Shown here: positions 41,061 to 52,693 of the stretch, piece after piece | How positions within the stretch are numbered: position 1 is the first letter of the stretch | Layout of the letters: every line of letters starts with the position of its first letter | NCBI GenBank assembly: GCA_022829145.1 | Contig: CM040745.1 | Coordinates: 32,084,406-32,148,405, forward strand | DNA from: Albula goreensis | Taxonomy: Eukaryota; Chordata; Actinopteri; Albuliformes; Albulidae | Reading direction: 5' to 3' | Length of the DNA stretch: 64,000 nt | The notes under the pieces: generated by a model | Seen by the model: only the letters and a program-made list of their open reading frames with translations | What the model was told of the DNA's origin: nothing | The model's database searches: none | Program-made: the position numbers and the translations under genes

Positions 41061-43169
41061 TCCTATCCATGAGAAGTCAGAGGAAGAGTATAGGCTTGGA
41101 AAGAGAGGTACTCTATAGTTTTTATTTAGTTGGTAAACTGCTGTAATTTTAAAGTGCTCCAAATACCAAGCACCCAACTTAATATGCTTGTTTGGATTCC
41201 AAAGCATTACACTTTAGGAAAAAGTCCAGATGTACTATTGAAAAAAAAAAACATTAAAAATCAAACTAGATCCCACAGGGCAAACTAGAAACATACTTCC
41301 TGACCCTGAGAAAGTTTTATCCATTTGAATTATGGAGATATGCAAGTGATGATATCAGATTTAAGGAGGGGAAGACTTAGATCTATTGATTTTTAAATTA
41401 GGAAATCAGCCTTACAGGAAATGTCTGGTAAGATCTCCATCTGTGGCTGGAGCTGCAGACCATGGATCTCCATGGATATCTTCCCATAAATGTATACTCA
41501 TAAACCTAATGTAACCTCATGTCTCCATTCCCCACCTGTCCACTGGCACGTTTTGGGGGAGGGGGTAGGGGGATACTGTCGTTCCAGCACCCACGGCCTG
41601 TCCTGGGCTGAGCAGCTGAACGCCACTTGCAGCCAAGCCAAGCCCCCCTTTGATGACCCAGACCCCCCTTCCCAAATTCAGAGAATCCAGAACAGGACAG
41701 GCCGCACCTGGTCACATGCATGAAAAGGTGTCGGTGCACAAGGGCCTGGATTCTATCACCTTTCATCCTGAACTTTGACCTAGTTAAACGCAATTGCATT
41801 CAACCGTTTGTGTTTCGCTTCCCAAACAAAGTTTGGCAACTTCAGCAGTCACTTCAATGAAGAGGCATTTTGAGAAAAAAACCCAATGTACCACTTGCTT
41901 TCATGCGTAAGTCAAAGTTAAGGATAATTGATGACTGAATCCAGGCCAGGCAGCGTAAATGGGCCAAGTCACACTTCACCAAACACAGCGGTGTAAATAT
42001 ATCATGTGATGCATGTAACTTTTAAGTTAGGCCAAATGCTCAGTTACGGTCTTAAAAAAATATAATAGAAGTAAACCTCCACAGATCCCCAGGACACCCC
42101 TGGCATTTACAGCATGAATACCCAATCACCATCAATTCTGCACATAAAGCGCACTGTAAATCTGTGGGACAGCTAAGGCTAATAGTATAAACAGAGATAA
42201 GACTCTGCACTGAAACACAAAATGACAAAATACATACAATGCAATCAAACAGATCCAGCAGTACTACTTCAACATTATTACCACATTCATGTCATCAGTG
42301 GTGCCGGTATAGCTATGACATGGTGGATGGTATATGTCATCACACAATTGACTTGGCAGGCATGTTATCATGACAATTTTACATCTATGGAGCATGCTTG
42401 TGGAAAGGGACACCTGCGTAACAGACGTTTGTAAAACAGGCTTTAGATATTCCATGCATTTCAAACATTTAGGTAGTTACCAAAAACACATTCCAAAGGC
42501 TTAACATTTTAAAGTTAATGCCAGGACTGACAAAGAACTGCATCATGTCAACCAGCTAATAATGCCATCCAGATAGCAGAGCGCTCTGCAAGAATCCCTG
42601 TCTATGTGTGGTGATTTATTAATAATGACCTAATCTCTGCCTTTGAATGGAATATCTGAGGATGATAAGGTAATCCATTACACAAATCCATATTTGAGGT
42701 GCATACACAGTTTCTCAACTCAGTGTTGAGGTTATACATTCCACTGTGCAGCTAACCAAACTCCTTTCAATGTATCAAAATATCTTTTATGACAAGCTGC
42801 AGCGGCCAAGTCTGCCAGACACTCATCAAAGAGGAAAAAGTCCACAAGAGGTTAGAACAAAAGAAAGGAAACAGAGATCCTAGTGTTAGGCCAAAGATAA
42901 GCAACAGACCCAGAGGAAGAGAAAGTGATATCCGTCTAGGAATGGGTACAAAATAAAACTTGAACCATGATCCTGGGTTTCAGCTTGTAGAGGGGCAACA
43001 GATCTGCAAACAAATGGCAAAACTTCACAACGCAAACCCCCTAAACCTTACCCCACCCTTTCCCCATTAAAAATAATGAAAGTGGAGATACATATAGATA
43101 TACCGCTTGTAGAGGCATGGATGTAGATATAGTTATAGGTAGATGGGTAGCTACTGATATGTAGATCGT

Positions 43170-43560
43170 TGATTTGAGATTCAGATTTAAGAAAAACCAA
43201 GTCAAGCTTTTGCAGGAGCAGAATTCACAGTGTTGGGCTCGTCCAACTTTGGATTGGAGACACAGATTTCATCTTGCCCCCAAAGAAGTTCTTCCCCTCC
43301 ATAAAGGCCTTTACAGGCTATGGGACAAGATACCAAAACAAAGCCCGACTCCGCCAATCCCAGGAAAGTTCCCCAATAAACAAGGGCCAGCCGTCGTAAT
43401 GCCATGCAGACAACAAACATCACTTTTACTGGCCGTTGGTTTTAATGGACCACCGGGCGTGGATGGCGTTAGCGGGAGACGCTGGGCTTTGTCTGTCTGT
43501 CTGTTCTTTCTTACCCATCTGTGAGATGAGGCTCCTATCCCACAATGGATGCAAGTCACC
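43170..43560. promoter_or_regulatory. Candidate conserved non-coding block
   Basis: Unique sequence with CCCAATAAACAAGGGCC (FOX-like AATAAACA, SOX-like ACAAGG), GTTTTAATGG and CGGGCGTGG. Opposing short ORFs lack homology. It follows a degenerate GATA-rich stretch (43,085-43,170, 'gatatag/tagatag'). Confidence 0.22.
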
Positions 43561-44210
43561 AGCTAAAAATAACGTTTACATGCTGTTAAGTCTTATTAGA
43601 AGGTCATGCAAACCAGTCTGTCTGGTCTTCAGTGCTTTTGCGGTTCAGATGTCTGTCCTGGAGCAAACAAATGCATTTTATTGCAGCAAACTGTCTGCAT
43701 AGAGAGGGAAAACAGCGAAAACATTTGTTCAATTAGTGTTACGAATGTAATGTTTTTCTTTACTTGTCACTATTTACAGATTTATAAAGAAACAGTTAAT
43801 ATAATTGGGATTAAAGTACTTCAGGGATTTTTCCAAATTTAATTACACAACCAGAGGGAGACAGAGAGAGAGAGGGAGAGAAGTGGAGACAGCAGACAAG
43901 GTTTTTTCTTCTACCATTTGGAATTTCCATTGGTTCATTTCATCAGTCACCACAGGGCCACCCAGACCTTGCAAGGAGGGAAAGAGGCCGTGTAACTGAA
44001 GAGTGTGAACACTGATACACTCACACCAGGACCAGTGATGATGTCACTTAAAGTGTTGACCTTACAGACAACACTATACTTTCCATCCACCTTAGATTTT
44101 ATTGTGTTCATTCCCCAGCCAGTGTGCTGCCATAGACCTGGATCTTTTAAACATATACTGAAACAGACTGAAATCGCTTCTATGCACTGTAGGAAACTAT
44201 AGAGTGAATT

Positions 44211-44229
44211 TAATAATAATAAGAATAAT

Positions 44230-44268
<39 letters not shown>
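44211..44268. repeat. (AAT)n microsatellite
   Basis: About 19 TAA units with interruptions AAG and ATT near 44,221-44,231. The poly-Leu ORF on the minus strand here is an artefact. Confidence 0.97.
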
Positions 44269-44270
<2 letters not shown>

Positions 44271-45168
44271 TACAATTAATAGCACATGATGTCACCGCAC
44301 AAAATCATAGTGATTCCTCTGCTAAGATGTTCACTGGATTAGAAATACAATTCTGACTGTACCTATCATATTTAAACATTATTTAAAAATGATAATATAA
44401 CATTATTCTTTAAATATATGATTTAAACAAAAAAAATATATTCGTCTTTTTTGTCTGAGCTAGTTTTCCCTAGCTGCCTTGCATGGCAACGGTTGTGATA
44501 CAAGCACTCTAGTCAGCTGGCACGAGGACTTAAATGACTGTATTTATACAACATGTCGAAAGGGACTGACCTGAAAGTCGTAAAAGTGACATAATAACAC
44601 AGCCTTAGTGTTAATATCATGACTGATTCCATCGGTGGAGGCATGTGATCCTAAAATGTTGTTTTACTCCGGCGTGACCCATGTAGAGATGAGAGTCCTC
44701 CCCAGACTCATAAAGTGCTGACTGACAGCAGAGAACGGCGCGTCCACTAAATCTCCAGCATGGTTGCTTTTGGCCCTTCATGGAAACAGTAAATATTTGC
44801 AGACTAGATATTCACGAGGTTTATTCCCGCTGCCGCCAAAGCACACAACAGAACAGCAGGCTCTTCATTGCTCTACGTAAAATATTTAATCGAGCGCAAC
44901 CTGTGTACGTATACAGTTTATAAATTAGCTACATGTGTACTGATACGAGGGTTGCTGCGTGCGCGGCGGGAACTCTCTGCGGGATGAGAGAAAGATGCTG
45001 AGTCTTTTTTTTCACCATGGAGAGAGAGACATCTGTCCCACATATGCTCATGAAACCGGGGTCTATGCTACACTTTGAGGAGGGGAGAGGAACGGAGGGA
45101 TGCACATGCAGACCATTCCAGACCGCTGTATCCTCCCTGGAGCCTCAGCTGTAAAAAAGAGAAGTGTA

Positions 45169-45540
45169 ACCACACACACACACACACACAATACAGTAAA
45201 AACACACATATACATGAGACAGATACAATACATACAAGTACACCACATTTACAGACAAGTGCTGTGCACACACGTACAAATGCATACATACATTTATAAC
45301 ATACACATACACAAACACATAAAATTATACCACTTGAACACATATTAAATTAAACCTCATGCTCACCCACTCACATACACACACACACACCATATACACA
45401 TACATAAAACTATATCACTCAAACAAAACTGCACCACATACAAATAGTTACAAGACATGTGCAAACATGCACACACATACAAATACACCAAATACATAGA
45501 CATACAATGATACCACCCAAACACACATTAAATGAAACCT

Positions 45541-45579
<39 letters not shown>
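45169..45579. repeat. Degenerate ACA/CA-rich region with three CA cores
   Basis: About 410 bp dominated by ACACACA, ACATACA and CACATAC, with pure (CA)n cores at about 45,171-45,190, 45,378-45,391 and 45,543-45,579. It looks like an old, expanded and mutated CA tract. Partly repeated phrases (AAATTATACCACTTGAACACA, AAACTATATCACTCAAACA) suggest internal duplication. Confidence 0.85.
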
Positions 45580-45581
<2 letters not shown>

Positions 45582-45589
45582 AGCCTGCC

Positions 45590-45810
45590 TCTCTCCCGCT
45601 CTTAGCTCAGCGTAATGAGGATGTGGAGAAAGGCCGTTTGTTCCGGGGCACGGCTTCGCCTCACAGAGGCCCTCTGGCATTCAAACACACGCCGCTCCCA
45701 CGATCCGGCCATTCACAGCGCGGCGGAGAGAAGCAAGTTCACCAAACTTGGATCAGGCCAAGGCTGTTTGTTTCCCTCCATTGATGTCTAATGGGAAAGT
45801 AAAATACCAC
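45590..45810. promoter_or_regulatory. CpG-rich candidate non-coding element beside the CA-rich region
   Basis: Contains TTTGTTCCGGGGCACGGCTTCG, ACACGCCGCTCCCACGATCCGG and CAGCGCGGCGG, then AAGTTCACCAAACTTGG (a near-palindrome resembling a nuclear-receptor pair) and GGCTGTTTGTTTCCC (FOX-like). Motif density and CpG retention in an AT-rich desert suggest regulatory use. Confidence 0.27.
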
Positions 45811-48119
45811 ACTGCTCTCTGTGCAGGTTGCCTTAACATCGCTCAAGAGTGAAGCTGCAGAATCGCAGTAATGCTACCAGCTCACAATACCAGGCCCAAT
45901 AGCCCAATGAAGGCACTGGCAGTCACCGAGTTACAAACATCAGACATAGAGATCATGCCTTTGCACCTTTGAACCTGAAAAGGTTCTGGACCTATTCCTG
46001 GTTAGTTTTTGTTACCAACAGTTTAAATAAAGATCACTCATTGGTAGCAAATTGCTGTCACTGGACTGTATCTGAGTCAAACCCTTAAAAACCTCCTGAG
46101 TCTAACCTATTTGGTGTAATCACAGTTTTTAGGTCTCTTAAGTCTCTGCATTATCATTGCATATGATTTAATACAGATTCTACTGTAACATGGCATGAAA
46201 CAGTACATTGGGCACAATATGAGGTATAAAGGAATATGTGTTTCCTTATTTAAATAGGTAAGCTTTTTAGTTATGGGAGCAGGTTGAATGGATGGAGGAT
46301 AAATGTAAGTTATCCTCATCCCCAGTCTCTTTCTCACAGACCCTTTCTGGTAGTGGTGTCTCCATTATTCTACTCACGTGGCACAGTCAGGATTGGAGCC
46401 AGCAGCCCGAGGGGTTCCTGGCATTGGGCAGGCTGGGGGCTTTAGCTCACACTGCATTAGAGAGACAGGGCTGGGGCTAACACAGCCCACGCAGGGCCCT
46501 GCTCCAGGGACCGGCCCGGCTTACATTGGCCCAAACCATCCTGCTGTCCAAACCAGAGGCACAGGTTTCTAAATGAGGCCTAATATTTAGCCATGATTAC
46601 AAGAGATATTAATACATTTGTTACGTTTGAGAAAAATGAAGGGTTACAATACTCCCATGAATTGTGTTCACATTTCCCCTCAGGCTAAGTTTTTGTGTGA
46701 GAGAGTCAGGTCTCCAAAAAAAAGGGCTAAAAATATGAACAAGCTTTCTAAAACGCGTGGGATATCAAAATAGGAAGGTCTGAACAGATGAAACTTTGGC
46801 AGTGGTGTGGACCAGGGTGTATATATGTTTACTCAGATATGAACAGGGAGTTTATGTTAGGGGATTAGTCAGACGGGGGCAGCGGTGAACTTGTGACCCT
46901 GCTGGAGAAGACGACCAGGGTTGCCAGACTATGGCATCCTCCCTCATGTGTTGGGTGTTCTTTATAATCATGAGAGTTTTTCCTATTATGGAATCAGTAT
47001 GGCAGTCATTTGTAGGTGTTGGATTTTAGAGAAGTTATATGGGGGAGAGTCAAAAAACTGTGTGGGATCAAATTGAAGATGGGGGGTTTCTGAGGAGAAT
47101 TACAAGCACCTGGCAACACTGAAGATTATGCAGCAGTAGCCTCTGTGAGGCTTACTATCCTCCTTGAGAATCTCCTGGAATCTCCCATTGACATTCCTGT
47201 TAAATTATTCCTCCCGTTCACCTTCCCATCCCCTCTTATCAGTGTTTCAGCACCGATATGTTTCTCAGCCATGTCCTCAGTTATATTTTTAGTATGGTCT
47301 CTCCAGAATATTGTAATAATGTACTGCAAACAAGTCATTCCTCTCACACGGATCCGATGTAATGAATTGGCTTGAATATTAGTTCATCCACAGTATATCA
47401 TACCATTTCAAAATAGTCATGAGGTTACAAGCACATGTGAAAAACTACACTGGTATCAAATAATACTGTCAAAATGCCAATCCTCATATAAAGAAAAATT
47501 TTACAAAAATTATATAAAACCACAACATACAATGAGATACTCTGCGGTACATTGCACATTGAATCCATATGGTTGATGTATTTCTTCTCCATCTGTGGAA
47601 ATTTTTATTCACAGATATGAGTAATAAAATGATCTTTACATTTTCAATCCCAGGCTTACATTTGAAAAAATAATAATAACATGCCATATTATATTGAAGA
47701 ACATCAATACAGTGAATAAACTGGGGGGGAGATTCATTTCAACATGGTTCCTGTGAATTTTAGTAATACTGGAATAATTTTGGTTACATATGAAGGCCAC
47801 ATATGAAAATAATTACTGAATAATTATTGAATAATTCTTAGAGAAAACAATCCTCCTACACCACTCAATGCCAAATAAAACAGCAAGTAGAAGAGTGGTA
47901 GAGGAGGAGAGCACAGAAAATGGTTTCCCAGGTCCCCACAAAAACAAATCCGTCATTTTTATACTTTTCCAACTGGGTGCGATTTTACCCTAAATGTGGA
48001 CCATAAGAGATTTTCAGTATAATATACAGTGGAGAAACCGCGCACCTACCACTGCACCCTCAAACCTCACAGGACAGTCACAAGAACTAACACATGTCAA
48101 TAAATCATGACATCTGGCT

Positions 48120-48163
48120 ATATATGTATATATGTATAGAGAGAGAGACAGAGAGAGAGAAAA
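48120..48163. repeat. (TA)/(GA) compound microsatellite
   Basis: TATATATGTATATATGTATA followed by GAGAGAGACAGAGAGAGAG. A simple compound repeat. Confidence 0.9.
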
Positions 48164-48812
48164 GGACTTCAAGAAACTAATTTACAATTTAAAATGGTAT
48201 ACATGATTTATAGTTTTATATTGATGCCAGTGTAAATTACCAACATGTTTCTGCTATAAAACACATTTTCACATTATTAAATGACATGAGTAGTTTAGTG
48301 GATTTTGAAGTAGCTAACATTGAAAGCTAACACATACTGAATGGTATGGCAGCCATTTTGAAACTGCTTGTAGCTAAGGCAAATGCTAATGGACATATAA
48401 CCTAGTGTGATTAGCAAAGCTCTGAACCTCTGAACAGTTGAAGAAAGTAATATGGTCTGATTAGTTGTATCTGACATGTTCTGACATCTAGATGGGGTTT
48501 TGTTGGAGAAAGCCTAAAGAAGCCTAAAGAAACCCACATTGGCTGCTCCCAGCTATTAAACATGGCAGTGAATACGTTATGGAATGGCCAATCAGCTCTT
48601 GGGCTCTGATTATTACCTTGCATGGTAAAATTACAGCCAAGGAGCACATTGTCATTTTAGATGGCCAGGTGCACTTTATGGTGCAAATGTTGTTTCTCCA
48701 ATATATTCACACATTACAGGATAATACCACATGAAATGACTCTTGTGTCTTATGTCTTGTGTCTGTGTTTATGGGAGTGGTTTCATGAACTCTCAGCATG
48801 ACAATTGACCCA

Positions 48813-48848
48813 CTATCTTTAAACCATTTACAAATGGTTTAAAGATAG
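48813..48848. repeat. Perfect 17-bp inverted repeat with a 2-nt loop
   Basis: The arm CTATCTTTAAACCATTT is followed by AC and its exact reverse complement, forming a 36-bp near-perfect palindrome. The match stops abruptly at both ends. It lies about 1 kb beyond the candidate ackr3 poly(A) site. It could be a cruciform or hairpin site or the core of a small palindromic transposon remnant. Confidence 0.95.
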
Positions 48849-49895
48849 ATCAAGGGATAACCATTTCTACCACAAGTCATGTCGCTGAACTGAGCTGAAC
48901 TCTTACAGAAATCTAACAAAGTCTAACGTTTTGTATCCAGGAGAAGGTACGAAACTCACCAAGCTGAATATACACAGTTCTGCACTGTCATTTGCAGTTA
49001 GTAGAAAGGTGAAATGAAATTAAATCTCTTGAAGCTATCTGAATGAAGGTTAAATGTATTTCAGGGACTTGTTACTCTGTGTAAAAGTTCATTATGTTGT
49101 CTTTGATGCTTGTGAGCAACAAAGAGAAAAGCACACCATACAAATTACCAGTTTACCAGGTGTTGTCAATTCACTAACCCCAGTTCTCGGGCTATTAGAC
49201 AGACTGTAGGCCTTCCTTGAGAATTTTTTTTTCTGTTTCACACATATCCACACACACACATATGAATCCACTTAGTAACAGTAGGCAAATAATAAAACCA
49301 CAACAAATATGTATTACCATTGATGTAAAACAATTTTCCTGCCATTCATTGTGATTTCAGTGTTTTTAAAATCATTTTTACAATAAAACCTCCATGTGCA
49401 ATTTTTTCCTCATAGGTTTGATGAGAAAAGATCAAAAGAGATTGTATTTACTTTAGCTTTTATGTTGTAACTTAATATCATGGCTGTTTGCTAAGTTGGA
49501 AAGCTAATACATGATATGTTGTATTTATTCAAACCTATGACATGAACCTGTACACAACATTAGTTTTTCCAACTGTCATTATTGCATAAATATAATGTAA
49601 TACCAAGGTTTTTGTTTTGTCAGGAGCATAAAGTTGTCCAGGCTTCCATCTCTGCACAAACTGCAAAAAAGAAGAAAAAAGCTGAAAACACAGGTGTATC
49701 TGTACTTGTTTATTTGCAAAAGACAGTAAAAAAACATACATCAAGCTACAGTAACAACACGAAGAAATGCTGGCCAAAATAGCTATTGGGTGTAGTAGTG
49801 GCATGTTTTGCATTTTTTTTTCAATTTGCAGTTACTAATTCATAACCACAAACTGAAAGAAGCTTTGCTTTTTGTCCAGTACACAACATTGTCCT

Positions 49896-49901
49896 TTTAT
49901 T
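49896..49901 (-). terminator. ackr3: Candidate polyadenylation signal AATAAA for ackr3
   Basis: The minus strand reads AATAAA here (TTTATT on plus). It is the first canonical hexamer found 3' of the ackr3 stop. A second copy lies 190 nt further on at 49,714-49,709, so alternative 3' ends are possible. Short AT-rich hexamers occur by chance in this background. Confidence 0.3.
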
Positions 49902-50731
49902 TAAACTTGCAATAAATAAACATATGCAGTTAACTGAACGGATCCTTACATTTTTTACCATGACCATGTATTTGACAAGAGGCAGGAGACCAACCTTGTG
50001 TGGTGTGACACTTTCATGTCATGGTCTTTAACGGTCAAAGTGATATAAACATACACAATGAACAATTCTTTGTCAATGCTGTAGACACAGTGATTTTTGT
50101 GCACTGTGTGATGCTGTCAATAATAAGTGCTTCTTGTCACATAGTTATTTATCAGTACTGGCATGGGCTATTCCATAAATCAATACTTTTACACAATGTG
50201 AAGTGTCTTTGTTTGACAGTACACTGAGACACCAGTATTTTACTAAGTCAATACAGAAATTGAAGTCCTTTTCCTTATCTGTCTATGCATGGAACATAAA
50301 CTACAGATCTACAGATTCTGTTATTGACCTACTTCAGAAGCACTTGCTTCACAGTAGTAAATACTAACACAGCATACTTATGATTATACAGAGTTGCAAA
50401 CAGTACTACAGTTCCCATGATTCAAATCAAACTTAATGTTACATCATCAACATTCCAAAGTTTGCATGCTATACAAAATGTTGGGGACAGGGAAAAAAAT
50501 ACAGCGTACATATATATGAATATATAAATATATCAAAATATTTACAAAATACAGAAAATCTCATAAGTTATTTTAAGACATGTTCCTTCTAATTTTACAG
50601 AGAGCACCAGGAAAGTGTTGGAAATGTTCCTTTTGGTGTATGTGTTCGTGGTCTGCCCTCTTACACACAGTTGCATGAACACCTACGTGCACGCTTACAG
50701 TCATATGTCTGTGCACATACGTGTTGCACAC

Positions 50732-50778
50732 ACTCGAACACACACACAAGCAAACACACACGCAGACACACACACAGA
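50732..50778. repeat. Imperfect (CA)n in the ackr3 3' UTR
   Basis: CACACACACAAGCAAACACACACGCAGACACACACACAG type sequence. In the transcript it reads as a GU-rich tract. Confidence 0.9.
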
Positions 50779-51557
50779 AGGGACACCTCCACTGTTGAAC
50801 TTTCTGGGGCCATTTCACTAAGCCTGTAAGCTGACTTCTGGTTTTCTGACAATTTTTTTTTGTTTCTTTGCTATCTCAGGCCACATTCCTCACCTTCTTT
50901 AAAGCACTGCATCTCTAGCAGATCCTGATGACCTGGCACTTAGCTGGAGTGTAATGGAGTCTTAATGACTGACCTCCTTCTGTCCTCCAAATGAGCACCT
51001 TTTGAGGGTGGCAGATACACACAGCCACGAGGAGCTCTGTCGCCGCGGAGATTCCAATAGCAGACCACAAAAAAAAAAAGCCACCTCTTTGCACCACCTT
51101 TTACTTGTCTATCTTCCTGACAACAAGCACCCCCCCCCCACCTAATACTCCAGTCTCCAGTGGAAGTGCTTTCTCCAGATCTTTTAGGCCTTTGCCCGAA
51201 CGGAACCTTGAAAAAACCGTCTTTTCGCAACACATTACGGGTATACTGGGACTGCAGAATAAGTGAAGCAAATTGGAAACTGGCAGAATAGGGAGGCTGC
51301 ATGTGGTGAGAACTTCCCTTTTTTAAAGATTTTTTTTTTTTTTTTACAAAAGCTATTAACATTTGGTCTTTATAGTGCCTCACATACATATATACACAAT
51401 TCTATCCCCCCTCCAAACACAGCCAGAGCACAGTAGGTAGCCTCTAGCTGTAGGAGTGGGTGGGTGTCGGTTGAGAAGGAGTGTCCCATCAAGCACTTGC
51501 ACAGTCTCAGCAAAGTCTTATCTGGGACCGGGTGTGCATGGGGAGGAAAGCTCCTGG

Positions 51558-52654
51558 TTACGCGTGGTTCTCCACGGCTGAATACTCTGTCTCGGACACC
51601 CGGGAAGCATCGATGAGCTTGGCCAGGCCCGTCTTGGTGGAATACTTGAAAATGAAGGCCTTCATGAGGTCGTAGCGGTAATTCTTGTTGATGAAGTTGT
51701 AGATGACAGGGTTGATGCAGCAGTGGATTAGGGAGAAGCACTGGGTGGCGTGCAGAGCCACGAACAGGAAGTTCTCCAGCTGGCAGCTGAAGGGGAGGAA
51801 GCCGAGCAGCGACAGGGCATCCACCAGGAGCACGCAGTGGTAGGGCAGCCAGCACACCAGGAACACCACGATGTAGGTGAAGATGATCTTGCGGCTGATC
51901 CTCCGCTCTTGGTCAGTGGAGGACGAGATGGCCCTGCCAGGAGGACGTAGAAGACGGCAATGACGGGGAAGGGGATGGCGAAGCCGAGGACGATGAAGCT
52001 GAGCTGGATGCCCACCATCCACTCCCTAGGGCTGTCCGCCGGATATACCGGGCGGCAGAGGATGCTGTCCGAGTGGGTCGACTTCACCGCGTGGAGGAAA
52101 TGGGTGTCGGGGAGGGAGGCCAGCAGGGCGAGGACCCAGACCATGACACAGATGGCCCTCCGCATCATCTTCTTCTGCCAGCTGTTGGAGTCCCCGAACA
52201 GGGCCACGGAGAGGTAGCGGTCCACACTCATGCAGGTGAGAAAGAAGATGCTGCCGAAGAGGTTGACGCTGTAGACCAGGTGCGTGAACTTACACATTAT
52301 CTCACCGAAAGGCCAGTGCCCATGCTGGACCAGGGAGCTTACCCAGATGGGCAAAGTAGCCACCACGCACAGGTCAGCAATGGCCAGGTTGAGGATGTAC
52401 AGGTGGGTCTCGTAGCGGTTACGTTCGGCACGAACGTTCACCCACACCACCACCGAGTTGGCCACCAGACCGATGATGAAGATGAAGATGTATAGGGTGG
52501 ACATGAGGTAGAGGATGGCGCTGCGGTTGAAGCCAGCAGGGCACACCAGCGTCTCCACGTGGGTCAGGTTACCGTCGTCATGTTCAGTTAAGTTCAGGTT
52601 CAGCTCATCAAATATTTCCATTATTTCAGCATATTCGTTTGCGGTCAGACTCAT
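51558..52654 (-). CDS. ackr3: Atypical chemokine receptor 3 (CXCR7), single coding exon with a one-base frameshift
   Basis: ACKR3 is a seven-transmembrane receptor that binds CXCL12 (and CXCL11), couples to beta-arrestin rather than G proteins, and removes chemokine by endocytosis, shaping gradients for migrating cells. Frame one (residues 1-239) has an acidic N-terminus with Y8, N-glycosylation sequons at N21, N29 and N43, C38 for the N-terminus/ECL3 bridge, TM1 at about 48-72, the TM2 LNLAIADL motif with D94, the C121-C200 disulfide pair, and DRYLS at 145-149, the ACKR3 form of the DRYLAIV motif. After a break at 51,936-51,937 the protein continues in the next frame with RKIIF, CWLPYH (TM6), NPVIY (TM7) and the family tail KLIDASRVSETEYSA. 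Allowing for one missing base the length is about 365 residues, against 362 in human. The ATG at 52,654 has A at -3 and lies 39 nt into the exon. The lost base is the third base of an Ala codon in a GGCC-AGGGCC context: either a sequencing/assembly deletion or a recent null allele. Family assignment is secure; the paralogue (ackr3a or ackr3b) is not determined. Confidence 0.94.
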
Positions 52655-52693
52655 TTTGATGTCAGTGGATGGTGTCCCTCATACAACGGAAAC

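Larger units (their letters stand above)
30394..48812. other. Gene-free desert, right part, downstream of ackr3
   Basis: No supported exon. It contains a LINE tail (32.5 kb), two AAT tracts, the CA-rich region, several C- or G-run stretches (35.5 kb, 40.1 kb, 41.56 kb) and candidate regulatory patches. The area at 46.37-46.57 kb is GC-rich unique or degenerate-repeat sequence that I could not classify. Confidence 0.5.
49896..51557 (-). other. ackr3: Probable 3' UTR of ackr3
   Basis: The sequence downstream of the ackr3 stop has no further coding signal. It contains AU-rich blocks, a Pumilio-type element TGTAAATA (minus strand, 50,546-50,539), a CA/GT microsatellite (50.73-50.78 kb) and a T-run (A-run in the mRNA) at 51,331-51,349. 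The first AATAAA found on the minus strand lies at 49,901-49,896, implying a UTR of about 1.65 kb. A shorter UTR using a non-canonical signal is possible. Confidence 0.4.

Noticed and set aside
43083..43170. GATA/TAGA-rich stretch as a microsatellite
   Set aside because: Too degenerate for a confident repeat call; mentioned only as context of the next block.
43947..44285. Poly-Leu ORF on the minus strand
   Set aside because: Direct translation of the AAT microsatellite.
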